DNA from: Clostridia bacterium
GTDB lineage: Bacteria; Bacillota; Clostridia; Christensenellales; Aristaeellaceae
Length of the DNA: 5,300 bases
Assembly (NCBI GenBank): GCA_017551645.1
Contig: JAFZLE010000316.1
Location: 1-5,300 of the forward strand
Direction: 5' to 3'
Part shown: positions 1-4,950 of the stretch, one piece after another
How the letters are laid out: each line of letters starts with the position of its first letter
Position numbering within the stretch: position 1 is the stretch's first letter
The notes under the pieces: model-generated
Seen by the model: the letters and a program-made list of their open reading frames with translations, nothing else
The model's database searches: none
What the model was told of the DNA's origin: nothing
Position numbers and translations under genes: made by a program

Positions 1-1
1 C

Positions 2-280
2 GGTGTGACCTTCGACGTGGCCAGGCCCGAAAAGCCTGTCTCCCAGGGGGAGACCCGCACCGTGATGCTGCGCCCCGAGGGCGTAAGGCTGGCCGAAAAT
101 GGCATAATCCCCTGCAAAGTGCTTTTGAGCTGCTTTATGGGCTCCTACCAGCTCTACCATGTGCAGACCGCGGACAAAATGGTAAAGATCACCGACAACC
201 ACCCCGTGGGCAGGCGCGTGTTCGAAGTGGGCGAGGAGGCCTTCCTGGACTTCGAGCCCATCGACACCCACCTGATGTAG
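2..280 (+). CDS. ABC transporter ATP-binding protein, C-terminal TOBE region (5' partial)
   Basis: The last 92 residues of a protein whose start lies before the window; it stops at TAG 278-280. What is seen is a regulatory beta-barrel tail of TOBE type: 'VMLRPEGVRL' near visible residues 21-30, then 'FMGSYQLYHV' and a closing segment 'GEEAFLDFEPIDTHLM'. In PotA/FbpC/UgpC-like ATPases an 'IRPE' strand, a 'F-G-s' strand and a final strand ending near 'hvl' follow the nucleotide-binding domain, so I infer the ATPase subunit of an importer of the polyamine, ferric-ion or sugar class. Walker A, signature and Walker B motifs lie upstream and cannot be checked. The substrate cannot be assigned. GTG at 5 is an internal valine codon, not a start. 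The glycosyltransferase gene begins 37 bp downstream, so co-transcription is plausible. Confidence 0.75.
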   Translation, partial: GVTFDVARPEKPVSQGETRTVMLRPEGVRLAENGIIPCKVLLSCFMGSYQLYHVQTADKMVKITDNHPVGRRVFEVGEEAFLDFEPIDTHLM

Positions 281-291
281 ACCGGATATAC

Positions 292-305
292 CGCGCATTT
301 GCGCG
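292..305 (+). other. Short perfect hairpin abutting the glycosyltransferase ribosome binding site
   Basis: CGCGCA (292-297) and TGCGCG (300-305) are exact reverse complements separated by TT. In RNA the innermost pair would open, leaving about 5 GC-rich pairs and a 4-nt loop. The last paired base is the first base of the GAGGAGG Shine-Dalgarno sequence. No T-run follows, so it is not an intrinsic terminator. It may stabilise mRNA ends or modulate access to the ribosome site, or be chance in GC-rich DNA. Confidence 0.35.
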
Positions 306-311
306 AGGAGG
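305..311 (+). promoter_or_regulatory. Ribosome binding site that fixes a TTG start
   Basis: GAGGAGG lies 6 nt before TTG 318-320. The reading frame from that codon gives the canonical GT-B N-terminus 'RIAQLSDSFLPIMDG', which supports the TTG as the true start. Confidence 0.75.
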
Positions 312-317
312 AATCTT

Positions 318-1502
318 TTGAGAATCGCTCAGCTTTCGGACTCATTTTTGCCCATCATGGATGGTGTGGCCAGGGTCACCCTGGCTTACACCGAGACCCT
401 GTGCAAGATGGGTCACGAGCTTACCGTTATCGCGCCGCTGTGCGATACCGGGCACAGAGGCGGGCTGCCCTTTGAGATAGTGGACTTCAAGGCGGTGCGC
501 CTGCCCCTTTTAAAACAGTATAAGACCGCGGAAGCCCGCTGGGACAAGCACTACATGGAGCGCATAAAAATGGTGCCCCTGGATATAGTGCACACCCAGT
601 CTCCCTTCGCCGCGGGCACCGAGGCGCTGCGCCTGGCGGTGGAAAGGAACATACCCCTGGTGGGCATGTTCCACTCCAAGTATGAGGACGACTTCGTCAA
701 GGCGGTGCATTCCCGCAGGATCGCCCACATAGGCACCCGCATAGTGGTGGACTTCTACAACCGCTGCGACGAGGTGTGGACGGTGAGCGAAAGCTCAGTG
801 GACGTGATGCGTGAATACGGCTACAGGGGCGACGTGCAGGTGATGCTGAACGGCGTTTCCATGAAGCCGGTCTCCCGGGAAAAACTGGACGAGATCAACG
901 CCCGCTTCGACCTGGGCGCTTCCCCCGTGCTTTTGTACGTGGGCCAGCTGGACTGGAAAAAGAACCTGCTCAACCTTATCCTCGCCGCCGGGGAGATGAA
1001 AAAGGCGGGCACTGACTTCCGCCTCGTGTTCGCAGGCCAGGGCATAAACCGGGAAGAGATGGAAAACAAGCTTAACGAGCTGGGCCTCATGCCCCATACC
1101 CGCTTTACCGGCCACATCACCGAAGCGGACACCCTGGCCGCCCTGTACCAGAGGGCCGCGGTGTACGCCTTCCCCAGCCTCTACGACACCGCATCCATGA
1201 CGGTACGCGAGGCCGCCGCCCTGGGCACGCCCTCGGTGATGGTGCGGGGCGCCACCACCGCCAGCATAGTCGAAGACGGGGAAAACGGCTTCCTGTGCGA
1301 CGATACCCCCGAAGACCTGGCCAGAGTCATCACCAGGGCGATAACCGATCCGGACGCGCTCAAAAAGGCGGGGGAAGGCGCGAAAAAGACCATCTCCATC
1401 CCCTGGGAGCAGACCATGGAAAAAGCGGTGAAACGCTATGAAAACCTGATCGAACTGGGCAGGCAAGGCAAGCTGAAAGATAAGTCCAAGCGCCTGCTGT
1501 AA
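318..1502 (+). CDS. Glycosyltransferase family 4 (GT-B fold) protein
   Basis: A 394-residue retaining glycosyltransferase, predicted to move a sugar from a nucleotide sugar to a lipid or glycan acceptor at the cytoplasmic membrane face. The N-terminal domain (about 1-185) opens with 'MRIAQLSDSFLPIMDGVARVT' (residues 1-21), the GT4 'P...GV' acceptor-side loop, and has 'HTQSPFAAGTEAL' (92-104). The C-terminal donor domain has 'YVGQLDWKKN' (207-216), 'FAGQG' (238-242), 'FPSLYD' (285-290) and 'VREAAALGTP' (296-305). The usual E-x7-E donor motif is present as D290-x7-E298, and the usual VGR arginine is Q210; I recall similar 'VGQ..W.KN' and 'LYD....VREAA' patterns in Firmicutes GT4 proteins. Length is normal. 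There is no signal peptide or membrane span; the C-terminus (381-394) is basic and could touch membranes. Donor and acceptor are not determinable. Starts at TTG; 46 bp before the fucosidase gene. Confidence 0.88.
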   Translation: MRIAQLSDSFLPIMDGVARVTLAYTETLCKMGHELTVIAPLCDTGHRGGLPFEIVDFKAVRLPLLKQYKTAEARWDKHYMERIKMVPLDIVHTQSPFAAGTEALRLAVERNIPLVGMFHSKYEDDFVKAVHSRRIAHIGTRIVVDFYNRCDEVWTVSESSVDVMREYGYRGDVQVMLNGVSMKPVSREKLDEINARFDLGASPVLLYVGQLDWKKNLLNLILAAGEMKKAGTDFRLVFAGQGINREEMENKLNELGLMPHTRFTGHITEADTLAALYQRAAVYAFPSLYDTASMTVREAAALGTPSVMVRGATTASIVEDGENGFLCDDTPEDLARVITRAITDPDALKKAGEGAKKTISIPWEQTMEKAVKRYENLIELGRQGKLKDKSKRLL

Positions 1503-1537
1503 CGCTTCCCCCGATTTCAGCCATAATCTACCGTAAC

Positions 1538-1542
1538 GGAGG
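1538..1542 (+). promoter_or_regulatory. Ribosome binding site of the fucosidase gene
   Basis: GGAGG sits 6 nt before ATG 1549. I see no convincing -35/-10 pair in the 46-bp gap, so the gene is probably expressed by readthrough from upstream. Confidence 0.7.
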
Positions 1543-1548
1543 CTTTAT

Positions 1549-2796
1549 ATGATAATTCCCACCTCTAAGCAGCTTGAGTTCCTGTCCTGGGAGGTGGGAA
1601 TGTTTTTCCACTTCGGCATCCGCACGTTCTTTAACGGCCACAGGGACTGGGACGGGGAAGAGATGTCCCCCGATAAGTTCTGTCCCGAGTATCTGGACTG
1701 CCGCCAGTGGCTGAAAAGCGCGAAACTGATAGGCGCGAAATACGCCATAATGACCGCCAAGCACCACGACGGCTTCGCCCTGTGGCCCACGAAGCTGTCG
1801 CCCTATTCCGTGGCGGCGTCCCCCTGGAAAAACGGCAGAGGCGACGTGGTAAAGGAATTTACCGACGCCTGCCGCGCGGAAGAGATCAAGTGCGGGCTGT
1901 ACTATTCCCCCGCCCAGTGGGGCTCCCACGCGGTGGAGTTCAAAGACGGCAGGGAATACGACGACTATTTTATCGGCCAGATAAGCGAGCTGCTCTCAAA
2001 CTACGGAAAGATCGACTACATCTGGTTCGACGGCTGCGGCTCAAACGGCCACACCTATGACCAGAAGCGCATAGTGGGCGAGATCCGCCGCCTGCAGCCG
2101 GGCATACTCATATTCGACATGTGGGATCCGGACACCCGCTGGGTGGGCAATGAGGACGGCTACGCGCCTTCCCCCAACCTTTATGAAAAGGAAATGAACG
2201 TGCTGGGGGAAAGGAAAACGGTGTTCGCCCCCGCCGAGTGCGACTGCAAGATACGCAAAAACTGGTTCTACGACCTGGACGAGTACAGCTTAAAGAGCGT
2301 AAGCGAGCTTATGGGCATGTACCACGCCAGCGTGGGGCGGGGCAGCAACCTGCTGCTCAACGTGGGCCCCGACGAAAGGGGCCTGCTGCCGGAAGCGGAC
2401 GTAAAGCGCCTAAGCGAGTTCGGCAGCGAGATATCCCGGCTGTACGGCCGGGACCTGGGTTTTGAAAAGGCGGTCAAAGCGGGAGAAAACCTGTTTGCCG
2501 CAGAATATTCCCCCCGCCGCCTTAAACTGTACAAAGAGACGGAGCAGCTGCCCCTGGTGTCCGCCGCCGTAATACAGGAAGATGTATCGCAAGGCCAGAA
2601 GATAACCTCCTGGAAGCTGTACGCCCGCCTGCCCTCCCTGCAGCCGGATACCGCTATACGCTGCCTCGTGGCTGAAGGCGGCACCATAGGGCACAAGGCC
2701 ATAGTCCGCTTCCCCGCCCTGCGCACGGCGCGGCTGGAGCTGGAAGTGGCTTCCCGGGAAGGGGAAGCCGTCATAACGGATATAAAGGCGTACTGA
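1549..2796 (+). CDS. GH29 alpha-L-fucosidase, predicted intracellular
   Basis: A 415-residue glycoside hydrolase predicted to release alpha-linked L-fucose from glycans or oligosaccharides by a retaining mechanism. The catalytic (beta/alpha)8-like domain covers about 1-300: 'FFHFGIRTF' (19-27), 'TAKHHDGFALWP' (69-80, substrate-binding His pair), 'GLYYSP' (116-121), 'IDYIWFDG' (155-162) with D161 as the expected nucleophile, 'FAPAECDCKIRKNWFY' (226-241), and 'GRGSNLLLNVGPDERG' (263-278), a very typical GH29 signature. E230 in the 'PAE.D' segment is a candidate acid/base, but this residue varies in the family and I am not certain. Residues about 300-415 form a short beta-rich C-terminal domain; no carbohydrate-binding module is attached. 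The segment order resembles the GH29-B (alpha-1,3/1,4-specific) type more than the broad GH29-A type, a tentative call. No signal peptide, so it likely acts on imported oligosaccharides. Next gene starts 32 bp on. Confidence 0.93.
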   Translation: MIIPTSKQLEFLSWEVGMFFHFGIRTFFNGHRDWDGEEMSPDKFCPEYLDCRQWLKSAKLIGAKYAIMTAKHHDGFALWPTKLSPYSVAASPWKNGRGDVVKEFTDACRAEEIKCGLYYSPAQWGSHAVEFKDGREYDDYFIGQISELLSNYGKIDYIWFDGCGSNGHTYDQKRIVGEIRRLQPGILIFDMWDPDTRWVGNEDGYAPSPNLYEKEMNVLGERKTVFAPAECDCKIRKNWFYDLDEYSLKSVSELMGMYHASVGRGSNLLLNVGPDERGLLPEADVKRLSEFGSEISRLYGRDLGFEKAVKAGENLFAAEYSPRRLKLYKETEQLPLVSAAVIQEDVSQGQKITSWKLYARLPSLQPDTAIRCLVAEGGTIGHKAIVRFPALRTARLELEVASREGEAVITDIKAY

Positions 2797-2817
2797 GGTC
2801 AAAGCACATCATATCCC

Positions 2818-2822
2818 GGAGG
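2818..2822 (+). promoter_or_regulatory. Upstream ribosome binding site of the P1 peptidase gene (secreted form)
   Basis: GGAGG lies 6 nt before ATG 2829, a good site for the long product that carries the signal peptide. Confidence 0.7.
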
Positions 2823-2828
2823 ACCGCT

Positions 2829-3890
2829 ATGAGCGCTTGCAAACGTATTTTGGCCGTCATCCTCGCGATAGCGGCGATGCTTGCTTTTTCCGCGTTTTCG
2901 GAAGGAGGATCCGCCATGCGGGAGATACCCGTAACAGACATAGAGGGCATTCGTATCGGCCAGACTGAGAACGCCGGGGCCGGCACCGGCTGCACCGTTT
3001 TCATCGCCGAAAACGGCATGCGCGCGGGGCTGGACGTGCGGGGCGGCGGTCCCGCGTCCCGGGAGAGCCAGCTGCTTAATCCCCTTATGGCCGCCCAGAC
3101 CATCCACGCCATAGTGCTCTCGGGGGGCAGCGCCTTCGGCCTGGGCACGGCGAACGGCGTTATGGAATACCTGGAAGAGAAGGGCTTCGGCTATGACGTG
3201 GGCGTGACCAAAGTGCCCCTGGTGGCCCAGGCGGACATATTCGACCTGACCGTTGGCGATCCCTTCGTGCGCCCGGACCGGGACATGGGCTACGAGGCGG
3301 CGCGCATAGCCTTTGAGGCGCCCAATTACAAAGACGGCAATTACGGCGCGGGCTGCGGCGCCACGGTGGGCAAGCTGCTGAACATGGACTACTGCATGAA
3401 GTCCGGCATAGGCAGCTACGCCGTGCAAATAGGCGAGCTTAAGATCGGCGCGGTGGTGGTGGTGAACGCCCTGGGCGACGTTTACGACTGGAAGACCGGC
3501 CGCCAGATCGCGGGCCTGCTCACCGAGGACCGCCTAGGCTTAAGGAGCACCTCCGACCAGATGAAGACCAGCATCCGGGCGGTGGATAACAAGTTCACCG
3601 GCAACACCACCCTGGCCGTGGTTATGACCAACGCCGCCTTCGACAAGGCGCAGCTGTGCAAGATCGCCGGCATGGCCCACGACGGGTACGCCCGCAGCAT
3701 CAACCCCGTGCACACCTCCGCGGATGGGGACAGCATTTTCGCCGTGTCCGTGGGAGACGTGGCCGCGGACCAGGACCTTATCGGCACCCTGGCCGCCGAA
3801 GTGATCAGCGAGGCCATCACCCGGGCGATAATTGCTTCCGACAGCGCCTACGGCTATCCCTCCGCCTCTGAACTGGGGTTCGTACAGTAA
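2829..3890 (+). CDS. P1-family (DmpA/NylC-like) self-processing peptidase with signal peptide
   Basis: A 353-residue N-terminal-nucleophile hydrolase of the P1 (S58) family, which includes DmpA aminopeptidase, BapA beta-peptidases and NylC. Members cut themselves into two chains and use the newly exposed Ser/Thr to hydrolyse peptides or amides. Residues 1-29 look like a signal peptide: basic start (K5, R6), hydrophobic core about 7-23, no lipobox cysteine. The family fold begins at 'REIPVTDIEGIRIG' (31-44), followed by 'LDVRGGG' (68-74), 'VLSGGSAFGLG' (96-106), 'FDLTVGDPFVRPD' (138-150), 'GAGCGATVGK' (173-182) and 'FTGNTTLAVVMTNA' (256-269). By analogy with NylC (Asn-Thr) and DmpA (Gly-Ser), self-cleavage is predicted between N259 and T260, making T260 the nucleophile. 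The commoner 'GLDAA' is 'GLGTA' here. A second start, ATG 2916 (M30) with its own AAGGAGG, would give a cytosolic 324-residue form. Substrate unknown. Confidence 0.88.
   Translation: MSACKRILAVILAIAAMLAFSAFSEGGSAMREIPVTDIEGIRIGQTENAGAGTGCTVFIAENGMRAGLDVRGGGPASRESQLLNPLMAAQTIHAIVLSGGSAFGLGTANGVMEYLEEKGFGYDVGVTKVPLVAQADIFDLTVGDPFVRPDRDMGYEAARIAFEAPNYKDGNYGAGCGATVGKLLNMDYCMKSGIGSYAVQIGELKIGAVVVVNALGDVYDWKTGRQIAGLLTEDRLGLRSTSDQMKTSIRAVDNKFTGNTTLAVVMTNAAFDKAQLCKIAGMAHDGYARSINPVHTSADGDSIFAVSVGDVAADQDLIGTLAAEVISEAITRAIIASDSAYGYPSASELGFVQ
2902..2908 (+). promoter_or_regulatory. Internal ribosome binding site for a second, leaderless start (ATG 2916)
   Basis: AAGGAGG, the best Shine-Dalgarno match in the window, lies 7 nt before the in-frame ATG at 2916-2918 (residue 30 of the long product). 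Translation from there starts 'MREIPVTDIEGIRIG', exactly where ordinary cytosolic members of this family begin. In the long product the same bases encode 'EGG' at the end of the signal peptide region. Confidence 0.6.
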
Positions 3891-3902
3891 TCGACTGACC
3901 GG

Positions 3903-3950
3903 CGTCATTGCGAGGCACACCCACAGGGTGTGACGCGGCAATCCGTTTCC
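3903..3950. repeat. REP-like palindromic repeat ('CATTGCGAGG...GGCAATCCG')
   Basis: An outer stem ATTGC (3907-3911)/GCAAT (3938-3942) encloses a perfect inner 7-bp stem CACACCC (3916-3922)/GGGTGTG (3926-3932) with the 3-nt loop ACA; the bases between the two stems do not pair cleanly. The flanking words 'GTCATTGCGAGG' and 'GGCAATCCGTTTCC' match, from memory, a palindromic intergenic repeat dispersed in many bacterial genomes, whose reverse reading produces spurious peptides such as 'LPRNDA' (here '...GVPRNDA...' on the minus strand). Only one copy is in this window. No T-run follows, so it is not a canonical terminator. It lies between the peptidase and Sir2 genes. Confidence 0.65.
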
Positions 3951-3955
3951 CGTTC

Positions 3956-3969
3956 CACGCCGCAGCGTG
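3956..3969. repeat. Second small hairpin, possible continuation of the repeat
   Basis: CACGC (3956-3960) and GCGTG (3965-3969) pair perfectly around a CGCA loop, immediately after the REP-like unit. With the first hairpin it fills most of the 114-bp gap before the Sir2 gene. The two may form one composite element; the word CATTG recurs at 3906-3910 and 3985-3989, possibly marking its edges, though 5 bp is weak support. Confidence 0.35.
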
Positions 3970-3992
3970 TTCCCCCAAAGGGACCATTGTAA

Positions 3993-3998
3993 AAGGAG
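3993..3998 (+). promoter_or_regulatory. Ribosome binding site of the Sir2 gene
   Basis: AAGGAG lies 6 nt before ATG 4005 and supports that start; the protein from it aligns with the usual Sir2 N-terminal helix. Confidence 0.7.
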
Positions 3999-4004
3999 TT
4001 TCAT

Positions 4005-4721
4005 ATGTCCATACAAGCCCTGCAAAAGATAATCGATTCTTCCCGCCGCGTAGTGTTTTTCGGCGGCGCGGGCGTGTCCACCGAAAGCGGCATCCCCGAC
4101 TTCCGCTCAAAGGACGGCCTGTACAACCAGAAGTACAAGTATCCACCGGAGGTCATGCTCTCCCGCAGCTTTTTCGACACCCATCCCAAAGAGTTCTTCG
4201 ATTTCTACCGCGACAAGCTGCTGCCGGAGGGCGTAAAGCCCAACAAGGCGCACCTTAAGCTGGCGGAAATGGAGAAAGCGGGCAGGCTCTCCGCCGTGGT
4301 CACCCAGAACATCGACGGGCTGCACCAGGCGGCGGGCAGCAAAAACGTGTTCGAGCTGCACGGCAGCGTGCACCGCAACTACTGCATGGACTGCGGCAAG
4401 TTCTACACTTCCGATTACATCAAGAATTCCGAAGGCGTGCCCCGCTGCGAATGCGGGGGCGTGATAAAGCCGGACGTAGTGCTGTACGAGGAAGGGCTGG
4501 ACAACGCCACCGTCACCGGCGCGCTTCGGGAGATATCCTCCGCCGACACGCTGATAGTGGCGGGCACCAGCCTGAGCGTTTACCCCGCCGCGGGCTTCCT
4601 GGATTATTTCCGGGGCAAAAATCTTGTGCTCATAAACCGGGACCCCACTCCCGCCGATTCCCGCGCCCAGCTGGTGATCCGCGGCAAGGTGGGCGAGGTG
4701 CTGGACGGGATAAAGGTTTAG
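4005..4721 (+). CDS. cobB: NAD-dependent protein deacetylase, Sir2 family
   Basis: A 238-residue sirtuin, a normal length for bacteria, expected to remove acetyl groups from lysines of cytosolic proteins using NAD+ and releasing nicotinamide and O-acetyl-ADP-ribose. The NAD-binding Rossmann segment is '[16 protein letters not shown]' (20-35); the pocket motif is 'TQNIDGLH' (100-107); the catalytic base is H119 in 'ELHGSVH' (117-123). A structural zinc is expected at C127, C130, C148 and C150 (C-x2-C then C-x-C). '[10 protein letters not shown]' (187-196) and 'NRDPTPAD' (211-218) complete the NAD site. In desuccinylase-type sirtuins (SIRT5, E. coli CobB) a Y-x-x-R motif binds acyl carboxylates; the matching position here reads Y68-R-D-K71, so arginine is absent and a plain deacetylase similar to Thermotoga Sir2 is more likely. 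The symbol is the generic bacterial one. It is followed by a strong terminator. Confidence 0.95.
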   Translation: MSIQALQKIIDSSRRVVFFGGAGVSTESGIPDFRSKDGLYNQKYKYPPEVMLSRSFFDTHPKEFFDFYRDKLLPEGVKPNKAHLKLAEMEKAGRLSAVVTQNIDGLHQAAGSKNVFELHGSVHRNYCMDCGKFYTSDYIKNSEGVPRCECGGVIKPDVVLYEEGLDNATVTGALREISSADTLIVAGTSLSVYPAAGFLDYFRGKNLVLINRDPTPADSRAQLVIRGKVGEVLDGIKV

Positions 4722-4745
4722 GCGTTGACCGGGCAGAATATGCAG

Positions 4746-4778
4746 ACAGGCGCGGACGCGATCGCCGCGCCTGTTTTT
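4746..4778 (+). terminator. Rho-independent terminator after the Sir2 gene
   Basis: ACAGGCGCGG (4746-4755) and CCGCGCCTGT (4765-4774) form a perfect 10-bp stem around a 9-nt loop, followed by a run of five T (4774-4778). It lies 24 bp after the Sir2 stop codon and is the only clear intrinsic terminator in the window. Confidence 0.92.
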
Positions 4779-4881
4779 GTATGCCTGCCGCGGTTTTGGG
4801 GCAGTATCCGCCGCCCGCCGTGCTTTAACAGCGCCGCGCCTGCATTTCGCCCGCGGATTTCTGCCACTTAGCGCGAAACAC
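4779..4881. other. Intergenic stretch between terminator and promoter, nothing coding recognised
   Basis: About 100 bp of GC-rich DNA. The 10-bp word GCCGCGCCTG from the terminator's 3' arm (4764-4773) recurs at 4833-4842. A weak 5-bp inverted repeat CCGCG (4834-4838)/CGCGG (4852-4856) is also present. I see no small ORF with a ribosome site and no known riboswitch pattern. Confidence 0.4.
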
Positions 4882-4910
4882 ATGACAAAAGGCGCCCGCC
4901 CGGTTATACT
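4882..4910 (+). promoter_or_regulatory. Sigma-A type promoter of the LytTR gene
   Basis: ATGACA (4882-4887; one mismatch to TTGACA) and TATACT (4905-4910; one mismatch to TATAAT) are separated by an ideal 17-bp spacer. Transcription would start near 4917, giving a leader of roughly 34 nt before ATG 4951. This is the best promoter seen in the window. Confidence 0.75.
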
Positions 4911-4933
4911 ATTCTCAACCAAACGAACTTATC

Positions 4934-4943
4934 AGGAAAGGGG
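4934..4943 (+). promoter_or_regulatory. Ribosome binding site of the LytTR gene
   Basis: AGGAAAGGGG, a purine-rich Shine-Dalgarno region, ends 7 nt before ATG 4951. Confidence 0.6.
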
Positions 4944-4950
4944 TTTTCCT

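Noticed and set aside
795..1466. Minus-strand open frame of 223 codons opposite the glycosyltransferase gene
   Set aside because: The His/Gly/Val-rich translation is typical of antisense shadow frames; it lacks any recognisable domain and lies fully within a well-supported gene.
1503..1548. A promoter between glycosyltransferase and fucosidase genes (CATAAT-like word near 1520-1526)
   Set aside because: No matching -35 hexamer at 16-18 bp; the word is AT-rich by chance within a 46-bp gap.
3907..3942. The repeat hairpin as an intrinsic terminator of the peptidase gene
   Set aside because: The stem is strong but no T-run follows on either strand, so it does not meet the usual pattern.
3903..3990. 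A CRISPR repeat or array in the hairpin-rich gap
   Set aside because: There is only one copy of the palindrome, no regular spacing and no Cas gene.
3540..4025. Minus-strand frame of 161 codons across the end of the peptidase gene and the repeat, containing a 'LPRHTLWVCLAMT'-like peptide
   Set aside because: This peptide type is a known by-product of reading the CATTGCGAGG repeat; the remainder is antisense to the peptidase.
3908..4258. Plus-strand frame of 116 codons starting inside the repeat and overlapping the Sir2 gene
   Set aside because: Its first third is the palindromic repeat and the rest is an out-of-frame reading of Sir2, with no ribosome site.
4107..4922. Long minus-strand open frame (271 codons) opposite the Sir2 gene
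   Set aside because: It is the complement of a GC-rich, strongly codon-biased gene, runs through the terminator and the LytTR promoter, and its protein shows no recognisable domain.
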